Shown: positions 36,107-49,023 of the stretch, one piece after another
How positions within the stretch are numbered: position 1 is the stretch's first letter
Layout of the letters: each line of letters begins with the position of its first letter
Assembly: GCF_950023065.1 (NCBI RefSeq)
Contig: NC_088679.1
Coordinates: 44,206,001-44,270,000 of the forward strand
DNA from: Planococcus citri
Lineage: Eukaryota; Arthropoda; Insecta; Hemiptera; Pseudococcidae
DNA length: 64,000 nucleotides
Reading direction: 5' to 3'
Made by a program: the position numbers and the translations under genes
The notes under the pieces: generated by a model
Seen by the model: the letters and a program-made list of their open reading frames with translations, nothing else
Told to the model about the DNA's origin: nothing
Databases searched by the model: none

Positions 36107-36309
36107 ACAAAACACTATCCGAACGTTCGCGGCCGGTTGCACAAATAAAATGACGTTTTGCACAGAAAGTATCAACCTACTGACTCCATTTCCGAGATCA
36201 AAACTCCGCTCTCTAAGCATCTCCGGTTCCATCCTCACTACCACTTCTCCGAAGTACAAACGCCGTCGGCTTACAGCATCGCGCATTTATCCGACTGTTT
36301 TTTCATTCC

Positions 36310-39300
36310 GTTTATCTTATTGTTGACTATCGAATAAAGTGCGGAGAAAATTGCTCATATAGCTTTCGAATATGGACAAAAATTCATCCTATATTTAAAG
36401 GGGGAAAAATTAATTATAATAACACGCGTTTACGGCTATTACCATTAGAATGAAAGTAAGCTTATTACCATAAGAATCATTTTAAAAGCATAATTAATTA
36501 CTAAACCGGCGATTCTTTTTTCCCTTATGCGTGCACTTTGATGTTATTCTTTTACTTTTTATTGTATTGATTACCTATACACACTTATACACATTCGCTC
36601 ACAGCCAACGTAGACATAATGAGATCATATAATTTATATCTACATAAAAGATGCATCTTGCATTTATTAGGTAGGTACATTGATTACTCTTCGGCAGCGC
36701 TCAGCGCAGCTTGAATAATATCTCAACCTGACTCGAAGAGACGATCGGCAAATTGACCGTATAAATGTATAATTATGTTAAGTAATTCGTTTTTCCATTC
36801 GCTTTGCTTTGCTTTATTCGAATGGTGGATACCGCAAGTGAATTTTCACATTCTTGAAGAATTTTTCGAATAACTCACGAATTCTGTAGAAAAGCAAAGA
36901 TTTTTTGATAAGAAAACCCTCGAGGCAGATATTTCACGAGTACATTATGGTGTGCTCTGCTCGGAAAATTTTCCATCAAGTACCCTGGTCGACACTTAAA
37001 ATTACAGAAAAACGAGCAGAAAGAGCGGTGGGAAGAAAGTGGAGGTACAAAACTTCTGGACTTCCATCCCTACAAAACAATGTTCCGTAAAAATATTTGA
37101 AGCAAATATTGAACTAAATAATGTTGAAATCTGCGAAATCTCTCTTTTCTTAATACACCAATGGATTCAAGAAGTCTACATGGAATATAGTGTAAACCAA
37201 ATTTCAGCTTCCCACCTATTTTTTCATGGAAAGTGGTCCTTTCAGCCTGATTTTCAAAAAATTTCCAAAATTCGAAACATAAAATTCAGAGCCTGCAATT
37301 TGGCTAGTGATGCATTCTAGTGATGCATTTCTGAGTGTTTTTTTTCGATTTCTCTTCATTTGGCCTAAAAAGTTGTTTGCAGGCTGTAATACCTCCATCC
37401 CCCCTAGGCTATCTTTTTATTCATGGCTTCCATTGATCTCGCCCTTTCCAGCTAGTAATAAATTCATTCTGTAATATTAAGCTAATGAATTTATAATTTA
37501 TTGATTATCCTGAACAATAAAATTTTATTTTTATACGAATAAGTGATCATTTTCTTGCAATTTTAATTCAAATTTTTCAAAAAATATTGCTTTTAAAATG
37601 TTTTTTTAAAGAGAAAATAAATTTTAAAAAATTTACAAATTGTTTTAAAAACTAACTTCAAACTTTCAATTAATTCAATTTTTTTTTTGAAAAAAGATTA
37701 CACGTTATCACATGTGTATCATCCGCGTTGTAAATGACAATTGAATTTATCCTCTCTCCCACTCTCTTGAAAATTTATCTCATCAATTTTTTTCCTCATC
37801 AACCTTTCATCTTAAAATAGAAATATTTACAATACGTCAACTTCAATTAGGCTTTTTATCCCATCGAAAGATGCCGACCATCCGAAATTGTTTCTCCTTC
37901 AAAATTTAAATTTTCCATTCCAATTTTTTAAATTACAACACAGAAAATGCCATTGCACTTGCACAACAGGGCTTTTTTGCTTATTGGCAAGTGAAAAATC
38001 AGCAAATTTCTGTTTTTTAAACCATTTTTCAGAAGCCCCTGGAGGAGCCCTTCCTTCCACTTCAGGATTCGACTCTGATACTGGAATTATTCCGAAAAGT
38101 GTTACGACTTTCGGAAGTTGAAAAGTTGATTTTACATATCATTAGTAAGTATGTTTGACTTTGTAATTTTATTAGAACATACGTCTTTTCTTAACAAGTT
38201 GAAAACTTCATATTTGAAAAATCCAAATTCGGTTTTCCTAATGCCACAGCAACTTACTCGAAATTATCCTCTCTCTCTAATTATTAACTATGCCTATAAA
38301 TAGGTAAACTACATACCCAACCCACTGCGACTACGTTCAAAAATTTGCAAAAAATCGAAAACAGTCGAGAATATGAGAAGTTGTAAAGGTTTCCTCAAAA
38401 ATTCTTGCCTTTCGTTTCCATCGATCGATAGGTATAGGTGAGTATGTAGGATGAGAGAGAGATGAGAAAATGTTAATTTTCTTCAATAGTCAGAAAATTT
38501 ATCCAGATACTGACCGCGACTAAATAAGAACAAAGCTATATTTCTATAACCAGACAAGACTCTCGCCTTGCGTCAAATAAGAAGGCAACAGCTCAATTAA
38601 ATTTCTCAAAATTTCTCGAAAATTTCAAGTCACAACACAAACAAATACTATAACCTACTTAAGCGACTCATCCTCGAGCAATGTAAATATTTGAAGAAAA
38701 AAAATCAAACCCGAACCCTTGACACCGAAAAAATTGCAATACGTAGGTATGGTTCGTTATTCGATAGCAAATAATAACGACAGAAAAATAGTCAATATTT
38801 CAAAACAGCTTAGCGCACATGCACATCGTTTAACCAGTTCTGAAACGTCTTTAAATAGGTATTCTTCCGCATATACTGAAGAATCCAAGTTGGAATTGTT
38901 GACATAACTGTTCGGTAATGCGGGATGAGGTCATTCCACTTTTTATTATTTTTTAAACTGAGAATTTTATGGGTATTTGTATTCGCATTCATTTTCAATA
39001 AGACAATGTTCGTGGCATGCGAACCGGTTCCAATAATTAATAATACGCGTAAACGTATCAAATAATTATTTTTAAAATTTTCATTAGGTACTTCGAAACA
39101 TAGTATAATTAAGTAGGTCTCTATGAACCTATATAGACCTATACTGTCTAATGATGACGGTATAAGAATAGCAACTACCCCATAAGAATCTGGAATATAC
39201 ATTTATATAAAAAAGATCTTTTATTATAGCAAACGCTTCTGTGTATACGAAGGAGAGAAACACGATGCCGACAGTTTTTACCTTGTAGCTGGATAGGTAC

Positions 39301-42300
39301 GACATCATGAAACATCTAGTTTCATAAGTACTGGTTACTTGTAGGAAGGTCAATGTCATTCTTTGAGGGTAGTGACCGATTATATTCTTTGCTTGGAATA
39401 AAGTTCTGAAATTTATTGAACCGATTGTACGTACGACTGAAATGCACTACGTAAATTTGAAACAGTACTCGTAAACATCGCACTTAACAAATGATCTTGT
39501 ATTACTCGTTTGTGTGACTGTGCATACTGCAGTATAGTCTCTCCAGGTCTCTAGTTCCCTACCCAATAGATATCTTCGTAACATCGTTACTCGAATATCA
39601 CACATCATATGTACGAACTACGAACAAGATATTCTGAAAATTTTAAAAATCCTACTCGCATATCCAACTTATATGTATATGTTGGTTTTCAAAAGGAAAA
39701 AAACCAAGAACATTACTCAATCCAGCAAATTGGAATGCGATAGTAAAACCTATACGAGAAGGTACCTACAAGATAATCGCTCGCGCTATAGGAATGCCGA
39801 ATATATTTTTAAGGTTCAATATATTTCAATCTCTTCGCTAATTTGAAAAGCGAAATGTACACACGTAAAGTAAGTTACTTTCTTTTTATTCGATAATTAC
39901 GACCATAAATGCGCGTTCTATTCTAGCTTAACATTATCAATAACTCGAGGCGACGAGAATGCATTTTTCATTTTCCAAACTAGATTTTGTTATAGCAGCG
40001 ATCGATAATCATTATGAATGTTCGATCCCACCGATCACCCATTCATGCCACAGACGTATTTTCAATTTCATTTACACTCGTAAAAGACAACCGGGTGTAC
40101 TCAATCGAGAAATTTCAACTTTAAATGTACCCTTTCTCGTTTCTCCCTTCCTAAATGTCTGAAAATTTCACCTACCTATCTCCCACAACTGATCAATCAT
40201 CCCATATCCGGACATGGTAAACGTATACCTATTCATTGTTTTTGAGAAATTTCTATACAACGAGAAGTATGTCATAGAAAACAGGATTTTTTTTCTAAAA
40301 CCATAGTGCAACGATTAAAAGTGAATCTGAAGTTCATTGTTTACGAATTAATACGAGAGTACTTAATTATTTTTCACTCGTACAATCAAATCACTTTCGA
40401 TATTATTTTTATCTCGTGCAAGTTATAGTATTCCAGCTGGGTTATTTATTCAATCTGAACATAAGCTCGACAGGAAACAGTTAGGTAAATTAGGTATTCA
40501 AAGGTGCGATTACGTCGAGAGAAATTTTCTATAATAATTATGCTTTTATTACCTAGGTACACTTTGAGTACCATCCAATTTGATACGATCGCCATTTCTT
40601 CGAAAATTCGAAAGTACGAGCATGATAAATGCTATAAAATTATAATCTGTGATTTTGAATTTGCTTTTTAATAATTCATACTTACGTTTAGGTATTCCTT
40701 TGAGAGTTCTGCAGCTGTTGATTTCTGATGATAAAATCAAGCGGTGATAAGGTTTGAAAAATAGCTAAAGAAAAACCGTGGGACATAATCAAAGTTCAAA
40801 TATTATCTATTATCATCCTTTGCAGTGAAAATGAAATTTTGAAAAGTTTTTCATATTTCTGCAGGAAAACAACAAAAAGTACCTACTTGTAGATTTTAGG
40901 AACCCATACACGAAAACAAAAAGCAATAATGAAAATATCGGAGGTTCTCCAGAAGAAAATTTTTATAATTATTTTCATAGTCATCTCTCCATAAGTAGGT
41001 AACTGAGAAAAAACTCGGGAAAATGTCAATTTTTAAGGAAAATATAATAAACTGCATTCAATATCCTCATAAAATTAGGTATACCGGCACCTCAAAATAA
41101 TAATTATAACCAATATCAATAATAAAAATCGTATGTAAAATGTGCATAATATTTGGGAAAATTCGATTATTTATCCACCATAACAGCTCCCATCATCGTT
41201 TTGATTTCAATGCACAAAATAATAATATATTTCCAATCGGCAATTTACCGTTGGAATACGAGCAAAGTTTCAGGCTAACAGATTAATTTTATAAGATAAT
41301 CGATTAACCGATGATGCAATCAGTCATACTTTCAATAAATTCAACATCCGTAAAATCTTAATCAAAAAACCTCGTCCTCATGTCATATTAAAGAAGACAA
41401 TATTCTTATAAGCAATTTTTTGCCCAAGCCTTTAACAGCGACGTTCCGCTATTAACACACGCTGTGAATCGTTAACGATGATTCATTACACCGATAACCG
41501 CACATAACAGCGTTTATGATGCAGCATTTATCTCTACAACTTTACTAGATCAACTTCCAGGTAGATAATGTATCAAAAACTCATCTTCACAATTAGTTGG
41601 CAATTAACTGCGCATTCGTTAAATCGTGTGAATTCTACTAAATTCATTTCCAACTTGTTTAAGTGTAGGTACTAAGAGTACGTACGTTTTACGTTTATGT
41701 TCAATTAAATTGCCAACAATTGGGGAGGTCTTGATTTGAAAATGATTAATTTTGAATTCGAGGCGCGAAAACCCATTTCTATGCATCGCTGCAAAAGTAG
41801 GTAGGTTGTACTAGGTACATGCTGCGGATTCTAACTTTTCTAACGAAGATTTTTATCAATACATACGTATCATTTGGTCATCTATCATCATATTGCATCT
41901 GCATTATTATTTCTACATACTTATAAAAGGCACGAAGTTGTTACAGAATTGGTTCGTTTATTTTATCAATAAGCAATTATTCAATTAATTTTCACTCATT
42001 TTCAAATAGAGATCTATTCAATATTAATAAACTTCTTGGACTCGGACAACTGGCATAATTAGGTAGATACCTATCAACAAAATTTTACACTTATCAAAAA
42101 GGAGATTTTCACCAATTGCTGACGTAGGTACCTATGCCTTACGTATCATAAATAAACTTCTATGATTATAAAATAATGCAATGAAAAAACTTTGGTTTCT
42201 AGGAAAGAATTATAATTTCTCAAAGTATTTAAAGTCAATTCGAGAAAAAAGGCAAGTTTTTCTCATCAATCTTCTTATTTACATTTCAACTTCTTTGGAA

Positions 42301-42627
42301 ACCCTGCAAACATGAAAAGAGGCAGAAAAACCTGAAATGATGTAATTTGAATTTTTCAGCGTCATCCCAAAAATTGTGTTTCAAAAAAATCAGGGTACAT
42401 CATTACGTAGATGTACATTGTACCTACTACTATGATGGGTATTTTTTTCAATGTTCAGAAAGTTTTCAACGGTAAATTACACTTAATTTCATGAAAAAAT
42501 AATTGGTACTGATAGAAAAAAAATCAGCATTTGTAAACGCTTATGAGGAAGTAGAGACATGGAGCATCTCTGAGAATCCCCTTCAGTATGCCGCAGCATA
42601 ATCTACTTAACCTTGGAGATGTAACTG
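36310..42627. other. AT-rich intergenic DNA, no gene recognised
   Basis: The longest open frames (for example 38810-39202 minus, 130 codons, and 37039-37320 plus) have no recognisable domain, biased composition or flanking splice-site pattern I trust. The sequence carries many TAGGTA/TACCTA and TACTCGTA words. I see no RNA gene or defined transposon ends. Confidence 0.5.
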
Positions 42628-43151
42628 CAGGGTTGGTCAGACAGCCAGACGCTTTGAAAAAAAGGGTCGACTTTTTCCAAAGAAGAGTTGGACTCTTTAA
42701 AAAAACTCATTCGTCAGAAGAGTAAAATTCTGAGCATCTTTTCAACTCTTTTCATTTCAAAAGAGTTTTGTTAATCTTTTTGGATCTATAAGAGCTCGAA
42801 GTTACCGGATCTGGTATTCTCCACTTTTATTAAAAGTTTGAAGGATTGTATTTGTATCAGATACGTATAATACAATCTCAGCTGAGAAATGCAATGTTAT
42901 AAATAAAAATAAAATATTGAGGTTGTTCAAAATGGTGAAGCGCGATCTATCACTCACATTGAGTCATCGATGAACTGCAAAAATGAGTGGAATTGAAGAC
43001 TTCTTTTGAATTCTTCAGAGTCGAACTCGCCAATTTAAGATTTTTTTTGAAAATGAGTCCAATTCTGAGTAGAACTACATATAAGTTGAACTCATAGTTG
43101 TTGTTTTTTTTTTAGAGTTAAAAGCTTCGAAAAACTCAGTGCCCATCCCTG
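42628..43151. mobile_element. Degraded hAT-like non-autonomous element
   Basis: The left end reads CAGGGTTGGTCAGACAGCC and the inverse of the right end reads CAGGGATGGGCACTGAG, a match to the common hAT terminus CAGGG.TGG.CA. The eight flanking bases (TGTAACTG and GGTAGCTT) agree at five positions, consistent with an old 8-bp duplication. The interior is full of AAGAGTT/AACTCTT words in both orientations. Similar words continue to about 44560, so a larger or second related copy may be present. Confidence 0.5.
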
Positions 43152-43508
43152 GGTAGCTTAAGCCTTGCACTTTGTTTTTCTGTGTCTTCAAAATTTGCAG
43201 AATCATAAGTATGCTGAAAAATTTTCAATAGTTAGCCATTATCACGATTAGCAACGATTTCATTGAGTTTTTTAGAAACTCAAACTTTCCAACAAAAAAA
43301 AAACACTGAGTCAAACTCTGGTTTCAACTTGGAGTTTTACTCTATTTCAAAAATACTCGTAGTCCGAAAGAGTCAGATAGATCGTATAGACCGAACCTTT
43401 TTACTAATGAGTTCAGAAGAGTTCAGAAAATCTTCTGATCCTGAAATTCTTTTCAACACCAATTTTACTTACCTACCTTATCATAATTTTGTTCTAGCAA
43501 AGTATGTA

Positions 43509-44269
43509 AGGGTAGAGGCACCAAATATGGACTTTTTTTTGGAGGATTGCCACTTGAAAACTATAGGGTGTAGAAACCTCCACAAAGGCTTAAAATGAAG
43601 TTCCATCCTTCCACTAACATTGTACGAGTACAAAACTTCAGGGGTGAAGGTCAAATTTAATTTTTTTTTATTGTTGAGTGACGAGTGTCATAATTACCGT
43701 TCGAAATTTTGGATGCCTAATATGGACCACCTATAAAATTTTAAAATAAACATACTTTTACATTTTTCAAAACGTCATATTTATATGTAGAAATGAACAA
43801 AAAAAGTATTTCAACCATTCCCCTTTTCAGCGGCTGTAAGAAATTATGAAAATGAGTAAAAAAATTCGATATCACAGGTGGTCCATAATATCAGCGCACC
43901 CCATACAAAAAACTTTGCACCAAAAATTTCTGTACATATCCTCATTTTTAGCAAAAACTGATCACTCCAGCAGAAACTACGTCCTTTTTTGATAATATAA
44001 ACGTCAATAACATTTAGAAAATTACACCACCAATTATACTTTAATAAAAGTTGAATAACACACTAAAAATTTTTTTCAGTGTCTCAAAACAGTTTTTTGT
44101 AAATTTCTCAGCGAGTTTTTACTTTACAGTTGTAATTTTTGTCTCATTCGTTTTTTTTTGGTGAAAAATACATTGGAAAGTATTTTTTCCTGACAGATTG
44201 CGCTAATTATCGACGAGAACGGGCGCTGGTCCATATTGCGGACTGGTCCATAATTGGCGCCCTTACCCT
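43509..44269. mobile_element. Non-autonomous element with TA duplications and TATGGACC repeats
   Basis: The left end AGGGTAGAGGCACCAAATATGGAC and the inverse of the right end AGGGTAAGGGCGCCAATTATGGAC match at about 20 of 24 positions. TA lies immediately outside each end (43507-43508 and 44270-44271), pointing to a Tc1/mariner-type TA target. TATGGACC recurs inside: at 43721-43728, inverted at 43880-43887, and twice near the right end. The inner pair TAATATGGACCACCT and its inverse resemble the terminal sequence, which suggests a related copy inserted within. No transposase frame is recognisable. Confidence 0.55.
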
Positions 44270-44569
44270 TATCTACACTTCTACAGCTGAAATTGTATTT
44301 GTCAAAACTTCTAAAATAATGGGAAAATTTTCAATTTTTGATATCGTGATGTCGACAAAAAATTTGACCTTCACATTTCTTCACTCAAAAAAGCGTTGAG
44401 TAAAAAAAAAATAAGTTTGAAAGAGTTTGAACTTCTTTGATGGAGAAAGAGTTGCAGAAGAGTTTTGACTCTTTTTGACGAAGAGTTGAACTTGAAGTTT
44501 CACTTATCTGATAGAAGAGTTTGAAAAGAGTTCCCCTTTTTTTTCAACTCTGTCCTCGTTTTTATATGT

Positions 44570-47280
44570 AAGTACGTTGAGCCTATGCGCGTAAAATTTC
44601 GTCTAGATCAAAGATGCATATTGCCTTTTTTTATCTCTCCATCGTTAGAGCAAAAAGATGTAAAAATAGTTGGAGACTTTACTTGTCAGAACTCAGAACC
44701 AGCTTTTTATCAATTTCGGGTAAAGAGAAGGGCAGCATGCCGCTGTACCTCAATAAGACCATCTAAAAAACATTTACCCAATAATGACTCTTTCTTCTTA
44801 AAGATTAGGTACTTATTTTATTACGAAAGTATCTATTTTGCACGATATCACGTCCATTATAGGTAGTCATTCAATAGGTAGAAACGTGAAAATACTGATT
44901 GATATTTTTATTTAGATTAGAAAATTCTCGCCTACATTTTCATGATTCAAGTTTTGTGTTCGTTGACTTACCATTTTATTTCCATGAACAATAATCCATT
45001 TCTAAAACAAAAAAATCCACAACACCAAAACCCAAAAACTTTCTACAATAATTTATTTCAACACGAAGTTATGGAGAACACTCATAGAAAGCGCTGAAAT
45101 ACTTACGCCAGGATCCCTAAGCTGTAACGCGTGGCGAAATACAAAATATTAGGTACCTCGTAGTACATTTTGGTGGTTACGCGTTCCAGTCCAGAAATTC
45201 TAATATCGTCGGCAATAAATTTCATCGGGGAAGAAATATTGTCGAAAAATTGTAATTTCGGACGCGCGTTGCGTTCTAGATACTCGTATAAGGTAGCGGA
45301 AAGTGTTCGTTTAATAATAATTGTTGCCCTATGAGAAGGTTTAAAATTAAACAACTTTAGATGGTGCGAAAGCTAATTTCATCGCCTGCGAATACTCGTA
45401 CTTACTATGTATGTATTATACATACCAGCAATAAGAGGGTACACATTACACATACCTATAACTAGTAAAAGCAATGATGATGCTGCCGAGTGAACCGAAT
45501 GCAAAAAATCCATAATTTGCGCTGCAGTGTTGAACTTTGCTATTTAATAGTTCCATCTATGTACCATGTATTACTCATTTTAATTCCCAATAATGACGGC
45601 AGGAGGTGAAAAAATTGCTTACATACATCTACATACTATAGAAGATATACCCGTTAAAGCTAACAATTAAATAATGTTTTTAGTATTTTAAAGCGATCGG
45701 TAATTACTTTTCTTATTCGTTTTTTTCCTTTTTTTTTTTTTTTTTTTTTTTTTAGCTCTCGTTTGTCCTACTTTATTTCAAACGACGAACATTAAAATGT
45801 ACAAACCGGTTGCAAAGCTTTCGAACACGTCGTCCGACAGAAATGTTAATACCTTCAATTATAAACTTTATATCCGCAGATACACCTCCATCGGCGACTA
45901 AAATAATTACGGTCTCGGTGTTAATAGTTTGGGATAATTTTAAACTGGTTGAAACAGAACGCAAGTGAAAAAAAGGCCGCTTTTTTTAAAATTAGATTGC
46001 GCGCCGTCCTATTTCCGCGCCTGAAAGAGAAAGAGACGCAAACAATGTTTACAGTATTGACGATTACATGAAATGAAAACGAGCTGCGGTCTCTAATTAT
46101 TCAAATAAGTTTTCTCGTGGTAGGTCTAACTAACTCGTACACCGTTCGACCAGCAACTTGTATTTATTATTACGCTCGCTAAGCTCGCTTATCGTCATTA
46201 ATCGAGCAACGCGGTTCATCAATATAATTGTTATTCTAATAAGAAATGCTCAAAAGAAAGCTCTGCTTGCGACATTGTACGGGTAGGTACCGAACAATTT
46301 TCAACCATATTACCTTACTCTCTTCATAAATTATAGTTTCTATATCAAAATTCATCTGTGTCTTCCTTTCTCTGCATAGGTATACGTATGTTTGATTTAG
46401 TGAAATTGTGTACACAAATACGTTCACTTCACTCTTTTACATGTTTATCTAGTCGTACATACGGCGTATATATGCCTACGTACACATATACCATCAGTCA
46501 GTCGATTTATTAACACATTTTCCTTTTATTGAGCCTTTTAAGTTTCACGAACGTAGCTTCCGGCCATGCAGAAATGGATCAAAAATTTTCTCCATCGTTC
46601 GCAGCAGGAACTGGGTACTAGCAGCGTGCAATTTCTACATCTATAGGTACCTATTATTACTATACAGATACTTGTTAATGTCTCATATACTTACCTAGAG
46701 AATATACTCATACGAGTACCCAACCTACACACGCCAGAATAACTCGCCTAGGTATCATATTCTCAGAATTAACCATTAATGGTTTCTGTGTAAATGCCCG
46801 AAAACAAAACTTCTCGTCGAGTAAATATTTATGCTACATTGCTACACGCAGACTGCTTCAAAAACCATGTCGAATAAGAAACAAAGCTTCAAAATTTTCA
46901 TCTCATTTGTCTCATTATTGAACCAAGAATTAATAAGTAAGTATAGGTACTTGGTAAAACAGATAATAAAATGAAACGAAAAATAATTTCATGGAAAATG
47001 ATATTAATATAAGGCGAAACAAAAATACTTCCGAGAGTCATTCAAAGGAAATAATATATTAGTTGCTGATGTTGCCAGTTCTATCTAATGAAAATATCTT
47101 CCTCGAAAAGTATCAAAATTATTCATCTTCACTGCCTTAGTACAATTCAAGAATGCAACTTCTTATATTCTCATGCAGTGAGATAGCCTACCAAACTGAA
47201 TAACATTATTGCTCATTACTGCATAGAGCATGTTTTTTTTTCCAACGCCAACAGCTAATTAAGATAAGCCCACGTTCATC
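44570..47280. other. AT-rich DNA with CpG-richer patches, no gene assigned
   Basis: Patches at about 45230-45310, 45800-45960 and 46000-46040 are richer in CpG than their surroundings. A minus-strand frame at 45354-45103 ends at a consensus-like donor (GGC|GTAAGTATT), but its product is not recognisable. A run of 25 T lies at 45729-45753. Otherwise I see only stop-dense AT-rich sequence. Confidence 0.4.
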
Positions 47281-47547
47281 CGGAGATGAGTCCAGGTTCA
47301 TCCGGAGGTGAGTCTCACTCGCAGAGTCACTCACCTACCTGTCTAGCTTCCCAAGGCCATCTGTCTGCCTGTTTGTCTGTCCTCAAAAGGTCATTGACCT
47401 GTTCGTATGGCTTCCCCCCGGTCGTCTATCTGCCCGTATGGTTACTTAAGGGCATTGACCGGTCGGTCTGGATTCTCAAGGTCGTCTGTTCGATTTTCTG
47501 GCTTTCCAAAGCTCCAAAGTTCAAATTGAGATTTTGCAATTTTAAGG

Positions 47548-47820
47548 CCATGCGGGCTCCAAAAATCAGTTCTGAATTTTATACTTAATTTGTAAGCCAT
47601 GCAAGCCCCAAAAATTGATTCGAAATTTTGTCATTTTAAAACTGCGCGAACTCCAAAAATTGTTTTGATTTTTCATAACTTTGAGGTCACGTGATCTCTA
47701 AAAATTGACTCGCTTTTCCATAGTTTGGAGGTCCTGTGAATTCCAAAAATTATTTCTAGTTTAGTAATTTGGAAGCCATGCAAGCACCAAAAATCAATTT
47801 GAAATATAGTAATTTGGAGC
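47548..47820. repeat. Degenerate minisatellite, about six units of 45-48 bp
   Basis: Units begin GCCATGCGGGCTCCAAAAAT or variants (GCCATGCAAGCCCCAAAAAT, GTCACGTGATCTCTAAAAAT, GCCATGCAAGCACCAAAAAT) and end in AATTT.GAA/GAG. Substitutions between units are frequent, so the array is old. A different CTGTCTG/GGTC-rich tandem sequence with unit near 60 bp precedes it at about 47330-47510. The plus-strand frame at 47286-47588 is produced by this repeat and is unlikely to be a gene. Confidence 0.65.
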
Positions 47821-48093
47821 CCCCTCGAGTTGTCTAATCCTTCACATCAGTTTCAAGCCAAAAGTCCAATCCAATCACTTCCTTCTACCCAACCAAAGTG
47901 CCCGGATTACCCGTTTCCGTTTTCAAATTTAAGCCTAACGTAGGCGATGTTATCACTTCCCGTTTCTGAAACAGGCACTTACGAGTTTTCAAATCCTTTG
48001 CAAATTGTTTTATGCCAAACTCTATCCAATCACTTCTAGTTTGCATTTTTGACTTTTGAATGCCTGAAATCCTACATAGATACATTTGAAATA

Positions 48094-48828
48094 CGAGGGT
48101 CGGTAGAAAAGTAAAGATCCCTATTTTTTTTCTCAATGAAGAAATCAGATAAAGTAAAAAACTAATATATTTTCAGAAACTACATTCTTTCAGCTATTTT
48201 TTGACATAATTACTTAAGCGATCAACACATTTTGTCATATCTTGATGAGAGTTTTAAAATATCTCCTCCACCAAATTTCCGTCCAACCCCATAAGGCACA
48301 CAATTTTTAATATTGCTATTTTTCCCCACTATGTGGCGAATAAGTGCGAATAACGCGTCTAATTCACCAGTAAATCACCCTCCAAATCAGATACAGTGAT
48401 TTTGAAGTTCTTTCTGACCATTTTAGCACAAGTGCATCTGCCAGCCCAAACAGACGACCTGTGTGCCTTTTTGTCTTTCAACTTTATGGCCCTTTCATGG
48501 ACCAAAGACCACCACTTACGCTCATGTTGAACACTTGTACCCTTACATCCATACCTCTGGGCCAACTGTGGATGAATTTCAGTTGGGGGTTTGCCGTCAA
48601 ATTTCAAAAATTGGATGATACTGTGAACTACTTAGTTGGACGCTAATTCTGTGGAGAAGATATTTTAAAACTCACATCAAGATGTGACAAAATGTGATAA
48701 TCGCTCAAGTAATTATGCCAAAAAATAGCTGAAAGAATGTAGTTTCTGAAAATATATTAGTTTTTTACTTTATCTGATTTCTTCATTGAGAAAAAAAATA
48801 GGGATCTTTACTTTTCTACCGACCCTCG
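48094..48828 (-). mobile_element. Internally deleted mariner-like element with 194-bp inverted repeats
   Basis: The ends CGAGGGTCGGTAGAAAAGTA are exact inverted copies, and the inverted match extends 194 bases inward (48094-48287 against 48828-48635) with only about a dozen differences. TA flanks both ends (48092-48093 and 48829-48830), the mariner target. Reading the minus strand between the repeats (48607-48359, extending a little upstream as SIIQFLKFDGKPP) gives a fragment resembling the N-terminal helix-turn-helix of mariner transposases (KPPTEIHPQLAQRYG, then FKITVSDLEGDLLV). The DDD catalytic core is missing. The left repeat encodes what looks like the transposase C-terminus (MTKCVDRLSNYVKK) with stops. 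The copy cannot move by itself. Confidence 0.8.
48359..48607 (-). pseudogene. Mariner transposase remnant, N-terminal DNA-binding part
   Basis: An 82-codon frame inside the deleted mariner. It preserves the motif order of a mariner HTH region: KPPTEIHPQLAQRYG (first HTH), KWWSLVHERAIKLKD (linker and GRP-like area, damaged) and KITVSDLEGDLLV (second HTH). The frame then stops and no catalytic Asp triad follows, so it is a remnant. Full-length relatives are about 340-350 aa. Confidence 0.65.
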
Positions 48829-49023
48829 TAGAACTCGTATATTTCACGACTAGAGAGAAAAAAGTGAACCTAGACAAGAGTATCACACGAGTCCAGAATC
48901 ACTTTTTATCCGAGCCTGTAAAGTGATTTCTCTTAATTATTGAGGGATGAAAACGTCTTAAAGTGAATCAATAAATAAGGAAACGTGTTTTTAGTCAAGT
49001 CTTCCCTTCAAATAAGCATATGA

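Noticed and set aside
47286..47588. 100-codon serine-rich frame
   Set aside because: It is created by the tandem repeat and has no domain or codon pattern of its own.
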